Notes: a model not told the origin generated them from the sequence alone. 64,000 bases of DNA from Enoplosus armatus (GCF_043641665.1 NC_092180.1:25891391-25955390), one strand, 5' to 3'. Positions 1-12,725 are shown, counted from the stretch's first letter. Made by a program: numbers and translations.

Positions 1-1212
1 TTAGTGCCGTCCAAGACGATTAGGATTGGTTTACAGAAATGCAAACAAGCCAGAGCGTTTTTTTCCCCCCTATCCCAGAATGCTAATGGGTTGAGCCAAT
101 AAGCAATTAGGGATTGGTAATATGACCTAAAACCACAATAAAGTGTTACATTTATCTTCATAATCATGATTGTTACAATAGCTGAAATAATTAAATTAAT
201 TAAATAGTGAATAGTGAATAAATAATTCACTGGGAGAGAGAATATTTTCAGTGTTTCGACTCTGATGTTTCGCTTCTTCATTTATAAGCCAGTAAGATTC
301 TTTGCTTTTGCTTTGTGTGTTTGTTTTATGTCAAAGCAGGAAGAGCACAGGTGACATTTACATTGAGTGAAGCCGTCATCATGTTATTACTTACACCTGT
401 CTCTAAACGTGATCAACTCACTGCCGTGTAACAAAGAGACAGGAAACAACGAAACCTCTGAACATCTGCACAGCTTTTGAGATTTGGCTCGTTCACAAAG
501 ACACTGGGCACACCGCGTTCAGCGATGGGCACGTAAATTGACGCCAGACATAAAGATCACACAGTTTAAATGAATCCTTTTCAACGGGGCAACACTCCCA
601 AACAGATGTTGTGCCATGTGGAAGGGGGGGAAACTTAATGACACTGACGATAGATGACAGTACAAAGCAGGGGAGGAGGAGAAACTGAATGTGGCTGTTA
701 GGGGCAACTGAGTGGGGGGGGGGTTTGATACACTGCAAAAGAAAGTCCTTCAATGTAGCAATAAATATTTAAAATAATATAACTGTCTGTGATTCACATA
801 AGGTAATTACAGGTCAAAACTAAACGTGGGTGTATATGGCTGTGAGAATAGAATACAGATTGTTTGTGCTACTTTTAAAACAGTTTTACTATATAATTTA
901 TATATATACTATATTAATTTCCTTTAAATCAGTGTAAAGACAAAAACTTTCTGTTGCAGTGTGGACGGAGAAAGAGAGAAATGGTTAAGAGTGGGATAAG
1001 ACATGAGGAAATCTCTTAAGAAGGTACACTGCAATTCATACATTTTTAATCTTGTCTATTTTCAAGGCAGAGTTTCACATAATTTAAAGGTGGCACATAC
1101 TGGAAGAATAAAGTTTCCAAAAGCACACACATCCAAAACTGATGAATACTAGGTGCCAGAAGTACATGTGAAAGAATGTTTTTCATCTTGTCGAGTTGTC
1201 AAATTTTGCACT

Positions 1213-1395
1213 CGGGCTGCAACTAATAATCATTTTGGTTGTGCATTATATCTACAGATTCTTTGACGAACTGATTCATTATTTAGTATATTCAAATTAT
1301 TACAAATTACAAGCCAGCAAATACTCAGCTGTGACCACTGTTTAGTGCTTATTAAATAAATTCTTATGTCTATTAACTAATCAATTAACTACTGT
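1213..1395. mobile_element. Short TIR-type dispersed repeat, degraded copy 3
   Basis: Begins GGGCTGCAACTAATAATCAT and ends near ATTAACTAATCAATTAACTA, the two characteristic ends of the family at 11.6-12.2 kb, but the middle is shortened and diverged. Confidence 0.5.
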
Positions 1396-1831
1396 ATTTG
1401 GCACTCCAAGAAATCTATCTACATTAAGTCTGAACTTTATGGAAGTGCAATACTTTAATTGTTTCAACACAATTTTGCTCCCAATCTGTCTAAATTATAA
1501 ATGGAGCATCAGTTAGCACACACCCAGTCAGAGGCTGCAGTGCTGCAAATAGAGTGCACAACAGACTGCAATGGTTGGGACCAAAAAAGTGGCGTTTTTT
1601 TTTTTTTTTTTTCTTTCAAGGAAAAATATTTTGACACGGGCTTTGCTGTCTAATTAGTTGCATTACAGTGGGTGTGATGAAAACAAACTGATATACTGAA
1701 TATGAGTGCACCATTTGAACGTGCAGTGCAGATAGAGAGACATGTAGATGGCGAGGTACTGTAAGGAGAGAAACAACAAAACAGGCAGCGATAGAGAGAG
1801 GTTCTGTCTCCGACACTTACTGTCAGTTCTG

Positions 1832-1878
<47 letters not shown>
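1832..1878. repeat. (CA)n microsatellite
   Basis: About 23 uninterrupted CA units, followed by a pyrimidine-rich tract. Confidence 0.98.
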
Positions 1879-1882
<4 letters not shown>

Positions 1883-1895
1883 CATACACTCCCTG

Positions 1896-2155
1896 TCCCA
1901 CCTGTCCTTTCCTCCCTTCTTTCATCCATCTATTCATCTGTCTCTCTTTAATTCCCGTTATGCTCTCCTTCACTCGTCTCCTCTCTTGCCCTCCTCTTCG
2001 AGCTCGCTTCTCTGTCAGTCACTCACTCTCTCTCTCCTTCCTTCTATCACTCCCTTCTCAGTCTTAATGCCTCTTTTTCTCCGTCAATCTCTCCAACTCT
2101 TTATTCACCATCATTCTCTCCCTCCCTCCCGCTTCTCATCTCTCCCTCCCACTGG
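1896..2155. repeat. Polypyrimidine-rich tract
   Basis: About 260 bp dominated by CT, TCC and CTC words on the plus strand. Open frames here are compositional artefacts. Confidence 0.85.
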
Positions 2156-2297
2156 CGATGTGTGGTGTGACGGAGATTGGAAACTGCAGGTATGGGTTGA
2201 AACGGAGAGGGCGGTGCGGAGAGGGGAGGCCGGGGGAAGGACGGGGCACAGGAATGGAGAGAAGACAGAAGAGAAAAGTGGGTGAAGACACAACAGC

Positions 2298-2301
<4 letters not shown>

Positions 2302-2361
<60 letters not shown>
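2302..2361. repeat. (GA)n microsatellite
   Basis: About 30 uninterrupted GA units. Confidence 0.98.
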
Positions 2362-2365
<4 letters not shown>

Positions 2366-2525
2366 ACAGAGTCTGTGCAGATATGCATTGTGACACATTG
2401 GCATTCATAGAGAACAACACAGCGCCAATAACAATGCAAATCAGAATATGCACACGCACAAATGAACATGGTGGGATGCTGCCAGGAGCCTGTGTCTCAT
2501 TACAAACCCTATGATCTGATAGAGT

Positions 2526-2528
<3 letters not shown>

Positions 2529-2558
<30 letters not shown>
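2529..2558. repeat. (GT)n microsatellite
   Basis: 15 GT units. Confidence 0.97.
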
Positions 2559-2564
<6 letters not shown>

Positions 2565-3233
2565 CAGCTGTGTGTGCTAATGGTGTAATAGAGGGGGAGA
2601 AATGTGTGTGATATGACACAGGTCTTGTCCTCGGGGAGAACAGAGCTATAAAAAGTTTAAAAGAAAGAAAAAATACAGAAATGCTTCCATAAACACAGAA
2701 ACTCTGGAGGTCCTTCACCACATATTACCATTATGGGTAATGACGTCATTTCAAAACAAGAGCTCATTGTCTTTGAAATGGATTCACCTGAAATGTTGTT
2801 ACAAGCCTGAGTGGAGGGGATACTCACTTTCAAAATATCTCGCTACCATTAGTCTCTAACTAGGAACCCCCTTACACTGGTCTGAAGCCAAATGATCATG
2901 AATTCATTCTAAAATGTTTGGAAATCAAAAATCAAAACATTGCGTACTCTCCATGTTGACTTGGATTTCATTCCTCTGCCAGTTTTAAAGGTATAGTCAC
3001 ACATTTTATAAAGTGGGCACATGTACTCAGTCCCCCCCCCCCCAGACAAAATGAAGAAAACTTGACTTGGCTGTTTATTCATAATAGAAAGATTGGAAGA
3101 AGAAACGGAAAGATAATGACATCCTCTGGAAGCATAAGTCACACTGAATGAATTTTGAGGCAAATTGCAGCTATCAGGCGCTAAGGGTTTTAAAGTACCT
3201 TCATTGTCTCCATGAGCTGTGTGTCGCCGCCCC

Positions 3234-3299
3234 TGCTGCAGCTCCAACTGCTGCAGCTCCAACTGCTGCAGCTCCAACTGCTGCAGCTCCAACTGCTGA
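3234..3299. repeat. 15-bp minisatellite, 4.4 perfect copies
   Basis: The unit CTGCTGCAGCTCCAA is repeated from 3234 to 3299 without mismatch. The 15-bp period keeps all frames open, and one minus frame encodes repeats of Q-L-E-L-Q. Confidence 0.95.
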
Positions 3300-4328
3300 C
3301 CGCGCTGAGAAGCGGCCAAATCAGTGAGCTAAACTACAATGACTAACTTTTTGGTTTTGTTTCTTGAACATCGGCATGCATCTGTCCCTTTCACCTCATG
3401 CAGCATCTTTGTCTTGCGTCTCTCTCTCCGTGCCCCCTCCTTCAACTCTCCCGTGCCCCCCTGGGGAGGTGCGCCTCACAGTCAGCAAACCTCTGGTATA
3501 TTGTAATGGTGGGTGCAAACACAAAATGGAAGTTGTGGATTTCCCTTTCAATACACAACACTTGTAACATGTGCAATATGTGGTAATTAGTGTGTAGATC
3601 ACTGTGGGTGGGTCCTTATAATTGAGAGTACTGCTTATGCATAATTACTGTACAGCAGATATTGGAATAAGAAAGGGGGAGATGCAGGTTTTACCTTCAA
3701 TGAAGGACACTTTTGTGTCATATGTACTTTGCAATTTGCATCAAATTGCATATTAAAATGTGCAAATTATTATCTGAACTTGGAAGCTGTAAACCCGGGA
3801 GACTCAATCATTTGCATACAGACTGGAATATTTCTAAATGTGAGGGATATCACAAAATGGTGCTTGATTAGAAGATTTTATTTTTCTCATTGCCGCATTT
3901 TTACTTCATTAATATGGTCTGGAGGGATGTCTTTCATATAAACGCAGATGTATACTGCTAACACAACTGACTGGGACCTTAACTTGCTGAGCAGCACTAC
4001 GGTACCTCTGTTTTACAGGTACAGCCATTTCTGCAGGAGTCTGAGAGGGAAAGTGAAAAAGCAAAGCGAGCCAGAAAGCAGAGTAGACTGGTTGAAAACA
4101 TGACAAGACAGCCAGTGAAAGAGGAAAAAAAAAAACACAAAGGGAAATGAAAAAAATAGTGTGAAACGTATGCAGTGGTTGGGGAGAGAATGAGGCAGAC
4201 AGAAAAGAAGGAGAGGAGGAGAGGTTGGATGTAACACAATATAATAAGATGAGCGGAGAAAGAACGCCTGAGGGGAGAGCAGAGAGAAATAGGCTGTCCT
4301 GTTAACATGCTGACTTACCTGCACGCAC

Positions 4329-4370
4329 GCACACACACACACTCTCAGACACACACACACACACACACAG
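4329..4370. repeat. Interrupted (CA)n microsatellite
   Basis: CA runs separated by CTCTCAGA. Confidence 0.93.
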
Positions 4371-5096
4371 CATGATGACAGCCTTTCAGATTTTAAATAT
4401 CACTTCCAAACACATTCCTGTCTCGCTGTCTGAAAACTCTCCCTGTCTTAGTGAGCTGCTGGTCGCAGAGCAGCCTCCCTCCATCCTACCTGCAGTGAAG
4501 CTAGCTGACACACTTGGTTGTGGTACTTCGTTGTGTTTTACCTAATGATGAATTATGCATTGGCCGCTGTCACTTTGAAAAATGCAATTACCTCAGTGAT
4601 GAGGCAGATGGGCCTGTTTTGTCTGGCATATGCTGTGCATCTATTAAGAGTCTAGTGCTGGAAAAAGAACTGCTACCACACAAACACGGGCCTGTGGGCA
4701 CATTTCCGTATGCATCCATGAACGTAAACATGCACACACACACACACACACAAGCCAATGTGTGCTGCCTGTGGCCACTACTCAAGACAGAATCGATAAA
4801 ACAAACATAACACTTGGATCCAAATCAACTGTTTCTGTTTGGTGTTTACAGTATTTATCATATTGGGCATGTGTGTTCTGTTGGAAGGCCAGTCGTATAT
4901 ATCTAAGATGTTACTGTACTGGCAAAAAGACAAGGAGAGACAAAGAGAGACGCTCTTCAATTCAATTACAATTTACAAACATGTCCTATTCAGTCGACTG
5001 AAAGTGGTACTTGATATTAAATCTGAAACCTCTGTATGTTAGACTAAAAATTGCCACACATACAGCACTGAACCCAGTGTTGGTGACAAGGGGACT

Positions 5097-5220
5097 GCCC
5101 ATTGTTCCAACGGCCCATTATTCTGAAAATTGTCCCACTGGACAGACGGCCCATTTGTCCGACAGCCCATTATCCCGAAAACAAACACCCATCAGTCCGA
5201 AGGCCCATTGTTCCCAAAAC
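5097..5220. repeat. Degenerate GCCCATT-based higher-order repeat
   Basis: GCCCATT occurs at 5097, 5112, 5149, 5165 and 5204, each followed by a [GA]TCC or TCCGA-like word. Grouped, this gives two 52-54-bp composite units (5097-5148 and 5149-5202) and the start of a third. Confidence 0.8.
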
Positions 5221-6639
5221 ACACACAGTAGTTAGTTCAGCGACTGCTGGCCCTGTCCATGGTGCTGACTCGCCGGGTGTTTTGCCCTTAATAGTCTATC
5301 TTGCTGGCCTCACACTAAACAACATTTTAAGTGGTTTTACTGTTTTTACAGAATAAAATCAGGAGAGTTTTACATCAGTTGGTACACGGTGAATTTGGGG
5401 TGAACTGTCCCTTTAAAAAGCAGCTGAAGAGAAAATTTATTCAAACTGACCTTTGTCTCGCCTTGTGCTGTCTAGTGCTTGTAATGTAGACTTGTGTTTT
5501 TAAGGTCTGTTATTAATTATGTTTCTTTTTACTGTTTTTATCTTTGTGACCTTGCTCTGTGAGAGGTGCTATACTAAATAAACATTACTTACTTACTCTT
5601 TTGTGAAATAGGTGTATAGTGAGGAGCAAGATTCCCCACCATGTATTTTGTTTTTAACGGTGTCTTTTCATTCAAACGTTTAACTTGAGGTTCGTCTTCG
5701 TCAGTGCTTAATTTGTAGATCAGGAGTCCAGGAAGACAGAGAGGGTGCTGTGCCAGCGGGCCAGGGAGAGAGGAAAAGTCATGAAACGCATCAAAAATCC
5801 ACAGTGCATGGAGCATATTGGACAACGTCGAGGTGGTAGCTGTTAAAACTACACAAAACAAAGCATTATTTATTTACATTTATTAATCAGAGCATTCACA
5901 ATATTGGACTAGGGCCGAAAGTTCTATTTACAAATCACGGAAAGCAGCGGGCTAAGAAACCAAACTAAGTGACGTGTTCTTTCTGTCTGTCTATTGATCC
6001 CCTCGGCTCTGTTTCAGTACTATTAACAGCTCCGCAGGCAAAGAAGCGATTTATGTAACTTCAATGGGAAATAAAAGACTGACAGAACAGATATCATTAA
6101 ATAGTACACAAAATGTATTTACAGATTTTGATAGTGACAAAAGGGGTGCCAGATCCAATCAAATAGGTGCCGGTCCCAATCTGGGAGGTCCTGGATCCTA
6201 TTCCGGCAGGATCCGGCTCTTATCCCTGCCGGTGTTTTGATATGCATTTATTGGTTCGCATAGTCGGATAACCAGGCTGGCAATCATTAAACTAACAACG
6301 GCAGGGAGAGGGTGAATTTTCGGAGCAATGGGCGTTTGTTTTGCACACACTGACAGTGTGTGTCAGTCTTCTTTTTAATCATGTGTTCTATAATTATTGT
6401 TGCTGCTGTTGTCATATGTAATTATAGATTCTTTTTTAAAAATCACCTCCAAGAGACAGAGAAAAAGACAGATAGAGAAAAATGTAGAGGAAGGTCGACA
6501 CAGACGTAACGATGGAGAGAAAAATGTAGTAGGAGACATGCAAGGAAAGGCAGAGGTTGAAGGATGGAGTGAGAATTGACAGTGTGATGAGTGATGAAAA
6601 CAATTCACACTTCAGATCACACAGGGATGCAATGCTACT

Positions 6640-6790
6640 CTCCTCTCTATCTCCTCCTCTCCTCCTCTTTCCCTTCATTCCTTCATTATCCACCCTGCCA
6701 TCTTCTTCTCCTTCCTCTCTAGATCATCCACCTCGGCACATCTTTTTATTTTCTATCCTCTTTTCTATCTCACTTCATGTCTTCTTTGAA
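6640..6790. repeat. Polypyrimidine tract next to a purine-rich stretch (6430-6560)
   Basis: TCC/CTC-rich on the plus strand, following an AGAGA-rich stretch 80 bp earlier. The two halves are roughly complementary in composition. Confidence 0.75.
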
Positions 6791-6798
6791 GTGTGACG

Positions 6799-6818
6799 CC
6801 CCCCCCCCCCCCCCCCCC
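6799..6818. repeat. Homopolymer C run (20)
   Basis: 20 consecutive C. Confidence 0.95.
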
Positions 6819-7200
6819 ACGCTTTCATTTGCCTCACTCTCTCTCCCCTCTTTCATTCGGCCTCCCCGCGGTCATTCATTCAAGGTTTTTTTCCCACTAA
6901 AGCCAAGATGTGCTCTTTAATTAGCCTGGAGAGAAGCCGGTCAGATGGGCTCATAAGAGGCCACACACAGAGAGACAAACACTGATAATAATGCAAAAAA
7001 AAATGAGAAAATCAAAGGCTGATGCAGTTAGACACATAGGAAAAGGGGGCAAACACAAACGGCACTTCAGAATTGAATGCAACCCAATAAACTGGCAGAA
7101 ATACAATTGTCAATTTGTTGCAACTGTGTCAGGGGTTTTGATTCAATATAACCATCTTATGGTGAATCCTATACTCTAACAGCAGCTCACAATGTAACCT

Positions 7201-7455
7201 ATTGTACCACATTTCATAGCAATACATCCAGTAGTTGTGAAGATATTTTACAAAAAACAAAAATAAATAATAATAAATTTATGGTGGCGCCGCATGAAAG
7301 ATCAGGGGAAAGTCTGGAGGATTTGTCCTCTGGGGACAATGAGTGTTCATATAAAATTTAAATGGCATCCACCAAATAGTTATTTCAGGAAAACAGTGGT
7401 GGAGCGACTGACCAGCACTGCCATCCCTTGAGCCTTGCTGTTTGTGTTGCTAGAA
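7201..7455 (+). repeat. Dispersed repeat family R1, copy a
   Basis: Contains TTGTACCACATTTCATAGCA followed by ATACATCCAGTAGTTGTGAA and GATATTTTAC, then ATGGTGGCGC, AGATCAGGGGAAAGTC, CCTCTGGGGACAATGA and GTGGTGGAGCGACTGACCAG. These words recur in the same order in the copies at 18.1, 33.9 and 56.0 kb. Non-coding; recalled as a common percomorph interspersed repeat, class unknown. Confidence 0.75.
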
Positions 7456-8389
7456 ATGTAAATGCCATCAACACGGATTATTAAAACATGATGAAAGGCA
7501 GCTTCAAATCTTATTGCTTATTGTTGGTATACTTTACATGTAACCCATATCCATTTCAGTAGCTTTTAAGTAGTTTATTTCAATAGAATGACAACTGTCT
7601 CAAGTCACCACTCCACCATCCACCATTATAACTAAGAAACTAGCTTTTAATGTGACAATAATTAGCTTCATAAATGCTCTTTTCAAGTCCTAGTCCTAGC
7701 TGCATAGTTAACTTGAACATAAACTGGTTATTCAGATTTGGACTCCTGTTTTTGACTTGTACATATACAGTATTATGTACTGAGAAGAAGGGACCATTGT
7801 ATCACGCCTGTATTCACTTGAGTTTTATGTGTGTGTTTGTCTTACAACTATAGTAGAATCTTTGAAAGAAAGGCTACTTCTTGCTTCAGGCTGAAATGCA
7901 TCCATTCTGGACTTGTGGCAATAAAATATTTAAAGAGTTTACCTAAGAGCGCAGCTTTTCTTTGAGTTTTGTGTGCATTTCTTGTCAGAGACCATCTCCT
8001 CTGACTCATATAGAGTCTCCCATTCAGCCACATTGATTTTATAGCAAACACTAACTTTACTACTGTTGGCAGGGAGCATTTCTTTTGTCTCTGCCTGACA
8101 ATATGAGTGTTAGAGATACAGAAAAAGAGATATGGTCAGACTTTGAAACGCATTCATCACTCTAATATTATTTGATATAGTGTCTCTGATGTAATCTGGC
8201 CTCAACTGTAATCACCTATTCAACTATTGCTTATCACACCATATTAAAATTGCTTTAAATAGTGTTGGACATTATTGTTCTATATATTGTAAAACACTAA
8301 TCACATTTAGAATGTCTCAAGCAAAGTGAATAGTTCAGCTTTTATGAATACTCAACATCCAAGAAAAACAAAGGGACTAAAAATGATGA

Positions 8390-8410
8390 GGGGGGGGGGG
8401 GGGGGGGGGG
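8390..8410. repeat. Homopolymer G run (21)
   Basis: 21 consecutive G. Confidence 0.95.
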
Positions 8411-8850
8411 TGATAGTGGGTCACTACAGAGTCCTCCTCCAACGATGTAATAGCAATGACACCAAAAGCTGTTTGGAGGAAGAACAGAGGGAGGAGAAGG
8501 AGAATGAGTGTGAAAAGCGAGTAAGCCACAGATAGCAGATATACAGTAGATCAAGAGAAATAAAGATAGACAGCGACAGCCAAGGAAGGGCTGAGTGAAG
8601 CAGACAAAACGGGACAGAAAAAAAAGAAAGAGACGTTACATCCTGCAAGGCATCTCTCTCCCAGAATTTGGCAGATTATTAGAAGCGTGACCCTCAAAGG
8701 CTTCAATCCCCAGCTAACGAGGGCAACGTCTTGAAGTGACATTTCCAAGCCGAAGGAGGGGGGGGGATTCGAGAAATGAAAAACTTTTTGTCGAGATAAG
8801 CTCGAGATTTAAACAAAAAAAGGTCGCCGCCCCCAGAGATGACGAATTAA

Positions 8851-8852
<2 letters not shown>

Positions 8853-8905
<53 letters not shown>
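8853..8905. repeat. (AC)n microsatellite
   Basis: About 26 AC units. Confidence 0.98.
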
Positions 8906-8906
<1 letters not shown>

Positions 8907-10571
8907 CATATAGGTCATTTCCCCTCTGGCTCATACATTATTGCCAATTTGGGAAGGGGAAGTTTGTTCACTAAATATTTGATGGACACCCCTAGCTGCA
9001 ATGAGATTAACAGATTAATCTTGCCAATAAGGAAGTGTTTATCAGCGTGAAGCTCTGTGTGCACACTTGTGTATGTCTGTGTGTGTGTGTTCTCATGTGC
9101 ATGAGTGCCACACGGGCTCAAAAGTTAATTAAAAATGCAGCGAACATTACACAGCTAACGACAGCAGATAGCTCAAACTGAGTGATAAGGTCAAATGGGC
9201 TAAATGAAAAAAAAATGGCACAAAACAACTGAAACAAGTTTGAACAAAACAAAAAAGCTACAAATCAGAAAACACCTTTAAGCTAGTTAGGATATCAAAT
9301 CACATTTTTATCATACTTTTAAGATAATGAAAGTAACACGATTTTCATACAGATAAATGTCTGTAGTTCATTGTCTGGTCTTCCTTTGGGCCGCAGGAAA
9401 TGATGCATTCTTCCACTTGGGTTTGGTTGTCCAGAATCAATACAGCAGAAGAAATGTGATCTCTGAGAGGTGCAATGCAAAAACACCACAGAGCTCATAG
9501 CTGTGCACAAAAAATGGAGACAAACCGAAACAACTAAAAAGATCTTGTAGATTGGTGAGACCCTCATTTTGGAAATAAAAAGGTCTTCCTCTTACAAATG
9601 ACCCTTGCTGAATTCATTACACTCAGGAGTTTGGCTGCTGCAGTCTTATGGCCAAGTCACATCAGCTTTTAAAACTGTAAAATTGTGCACCAAAAACAAT
9701 TAATTTCAATGGAATCGATGCAATCAGTGACTTTGCTCACAGGGGTGAACTAAATTCTCTCGAATCAACTTTGGTGAACTTTGACACGCAATTTTCTTGG
9801 CGGCAGCCAATAGCGAATAGTCTTGACAGTGTTGACCCTTATAGAGCAGGAAAGTCCAAAAGATGAGAAGCTGTGTGGCACCCCCCACTTTGATTCAACC
9901 CTCCTCTGTCTGACTATAAACTGCTCCACAAAAAAGGTTTAAAGATTTTTACGGTTATGTTATCAGCTTGTCAGCTACAGTAATTCTACAACTAGCCTTG
10001 CGGGTAGCCCCTACATCACCAAGCTTCAACACATACTTTTTGAAGTCTTTTGGCACTTGGCAAGCTACAGTACAGCACAGTACAGTGCATTGTTCAGGGC
10101 CATTTTGACAGCAGAAGCTAAAAGAAGGATATATTTTTATTCTTATTATTATATTATTATCATTATCAGTTTCAGTCCAGATATTCATCATTTTACTTGA
10201 CTGCTGTACAAGATCGGACTGTTAATGCAAATGATATTTACCTTCAAAGATAAGCACAAAAAGCCACCACAACTCTCCCCTGCCTGGATGAGTTGGTAGC
10301 TCGAACAAGAGCGACCAGGGGCCACTTTGTGGTGCACAGGCTGCAGCTGGGAGATTAGAGAGCCAGCGGAGATTTTATGAGGATAAATGTAAAGCTGAGC
10401 TGAACAATGAATACTACTGGCCAAGATTGTTTAAGGGGATAAGCTGTTCAGAAAAATCTGGCTCTATGTAGGATTGAGTGTGTGTATCAGAGTGTGTTGT
10501 GTCGGAGTGTGTGTTGGCAACTGTGTGTGCACGCATGAGATTAGCCTGCCTGGTAAGGGGTGAGCGTTTGT

Positions 10572-10572
<1 letters not shown>

Positions 10573-10604
<32 letters not shown>
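10573..10604. repeat. (GT)n microsatellite
   Basis: 16 GT units, just upstream of the unrecognised coding-like fragment. Confidence 0.97.
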
Positions 10605-10607
<3 letters not shown>

Positions 10608-10621
10608 GGGAAAGGAAGTTA

Positions 10622-10855
10622 TGTGAGAGAGCTGTAGTGAAAATGCCAAAGCCAAAAAGACCAGACAGTCCTATTTAGAAGCCTTTGAAGCTACACAGCT
10701 TCAAATGCAGAGGGAGCTTAAAGGACTTAGGAGAGGAATGGATCTGCCACACACGCACCCATACAGATATAAGGGGCAGGACACTTTTGAGTATGTTCTG
10801 GCCCAGGACAACTCAGAGTACTTTCAGAGGTTTTCTAAGCATCTTGTGTGCGTTT
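10622..10855 (+). pseudogene. Unrecognised coding-like fragment
   Basis: One frame is open for about 76 codons just after a GT run and ends in TAA at 10855. It reads through KAKKTRQSYLEAFEATQLQM, then QRELKGLRRGMDL and YRYKGQDTFEYVLAQDNSEY ending FQRFSKHLVCV. The composition is protein-like: mixed, amphipathic, not low-complexity. It has no start codon, no convincing upstream acceptor on this strand, and no family I recognise. It may be a remnant of a retrocopy or a transposon protein. Confidence 0.3.
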
Positions 10856-11649
10856 AAACACTGACTTCCTGTTTTTTTGTTTTTTTTTTACATTTTGAGT
10901 CTGTCCAATTACAATCCAAATCCCCACAGGACATGCCCAGTGCTAGGTTTAAAAAGAGATCGGCCTGTCACTCTTGTCACAACCACACACAAACACGCTG
11001 GGTTCATTCAAAAATGACAGCAAACAACAAATCTCTGTCAATCTCACCGAAATCAGCAAAGGAGGACTGCCCGACAATGCTGAATGATGGCTCTGCTGGC
11101 ATGACTTCAACTCTGGTGAAGTTCCCGTTCTGAGAAAACGTCCATTAGATAGACAGAGAGAGAGAGAGAAAAGAAGGGAGAGAGAGGGATTATGCAGTTT
11201 CATAAATGCTCATACATAAAGCATCTATTGGACTGTGGGCTGCTGTTTTTCATGAATGTCATGAATAAGTCAACTATGGCTTAATGTAGTGTATAACGTC
11301 TGAGATCCAGTAAATCTGGTGTTAGACATAAAGATAGAAAACAGGTGCATAACGGTTAACTGCCCTTTTTCTGTACAGCACCATGGTTCATGGGGCCTTT
11401 AATGGACCATAGAAAAAGCAGTCACAAAGGACGGCTTTGTGCATAAACATGAGTTTAGTACATACATGTGAGAGCACTGCATATATGCATATGTTTTCTC
11501 GCAGATGCGAGAACACTCAGTCAAATCATTTATAATAAATGATAACATTTAATGATTGCATGTATCAAATAAAACCCTTAGATTAGCAGAGAGTTTACTG
11601 AAGTTTTACTGAAGTAAACTCATCATCGGTGTCATTTAGTCATGTTCGG

Positions 11650-11929
11650 GCAGCATTCATTGATTAATCATTTAATCAATAAAATCTAGTAGTGTGGTAA
11701 AGAATACCGATCACATCTTCCCAGAGCCCAAGAAGACATCTTCCAAATGCTTGTATACTCAACCAAGTTAAGCAACAAATCCACACATTTGAAAAATTGG
11801 AACCCGCAAATGTTAATGTCAAAAAAACATAAAAAACTTAATAGTAGACAACCATTTTACCAGTCAATACATTGTATGTCCATCACTTAAGTAATTAATT
11901 GACTAATCACTTTAGCACTAATTGAATTT
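11650..11929. mobile_element. Short TIR-type dispersed repeat, copy 2 (adjacent)
   Basis: Immediately precedes the better copy. Begins GGCAGCATTCATTGATTAAT; internal words CCCAGAGCCCAAGAAGACAT and CACATTTGAAAAATTGGAA; ends with AATTAATTGACTAATCA. More diverged than its neighbour but with the same order of parts and orientation, giving a head-to-tail pair. Confidence 0.55.
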
Positions 11930-12238
11930 AGGGCTTTAGCGACTCATCTGCTGACTACTTTCTCAATTAATCAATTCATTGTTTGGTCTATAAAAACATC
12001 AGAAAATTGTCATTTCCCTGAGCGCAAGGTGATGTCCTCAAATTTGCTTTGTCTGTCCAACCAACAGTCCAGTACTCAAAGACATTAAAATGACTATAGC
12101 ATCAGATGAGGAAAAGCAGCAAATCCTCACATTTGAGAAGCTGGAAACAACTCGAAAAATGACTTCAACGGCTGTTGCAGATTCATTTTCTGTCGACTGA
12201 CTAATCAATTGATTAATTGACAACTTGTTTAAGCTGTA
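11930..12238. mobile_element. Short TIR-type dispersed repeat (ATTAATCAATT-rich ends), copy 1
   Basis: Starts GGGCTTTAGCGACTCATC and ends in the rough complement AACTTGTTTAAGCTG, with AATTAATCAATT-type motifs at both ends. The interior words GTTTGGTCTATAAAAACATC, GATGTCCTCAAATTTGC, ACTCAAAGACATT and TTTGAGAAGCTGG match a repeat I remember as abundant in percomorph fishes; that comes from memory and was not searched. Non-coding. Confidence 0.7.
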
Positions 12239-12559
12239 ATTGATTTACTTCTTTAACCGTCCGGCGAACCCTTAACCCTTAATTTGATGGTCGCAGCACA
12301 CGCCGGATGTGCTGAACTGACAGAGGAAGAAGTCAAGGGACTGATGTTTTTCAGGTAGTGCTGCAGCACATCCTGACATTGCAGGCGATGATGCTGATAT
12401 ATGGGCTGAAATAGAAAACAATGGGTGCAAGTGTTTTGACACACATGGAATGCCACTGGTGTGTGGTGCCCTTTAAAGAGAAGCAATAGAGAAAGCAGAG
12501 CAGAAGAGGAGATAAGCATATTAGCGGGGGGAAAGAGTGCGTGTTTGATATGATGTTTG

Positions 12560-12562
<3 letters not shown>

Positions 12563-12605
<43 letters not shown>
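12563..12605. repeat. (GT)n microsatellite
   Basis: About 21 GT units. Confidence 0.97.
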
Positions 12606-12607
<2 letters not shown>

Positions 12608-12725
12608 AGCAGATGGGATTCTATGCAGTGGGGAAACTGTTGCCTGCTGATACCAACATTAGTGATTTATGAGAGAGAGAGAGAAACAATGATTGAGTCT
12701 GAGAGAGCAACATATACATTATGCA

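Noticed and set aside
2101..2514. Overlapping open frames on both strands across the GA microsatellite
   Set aside because: They consist of Ser-Leu or Arg-Glu dipeptide repeats from (GA)n plus pyrimidine-rich flanks.
2909..3319. 136-codon minus-strand frame beginning MAASQRG
   Set aside because: The N-terminal repeats come from the 15-bp minisatellite; the remainder has no recognisable domain and no splice context.
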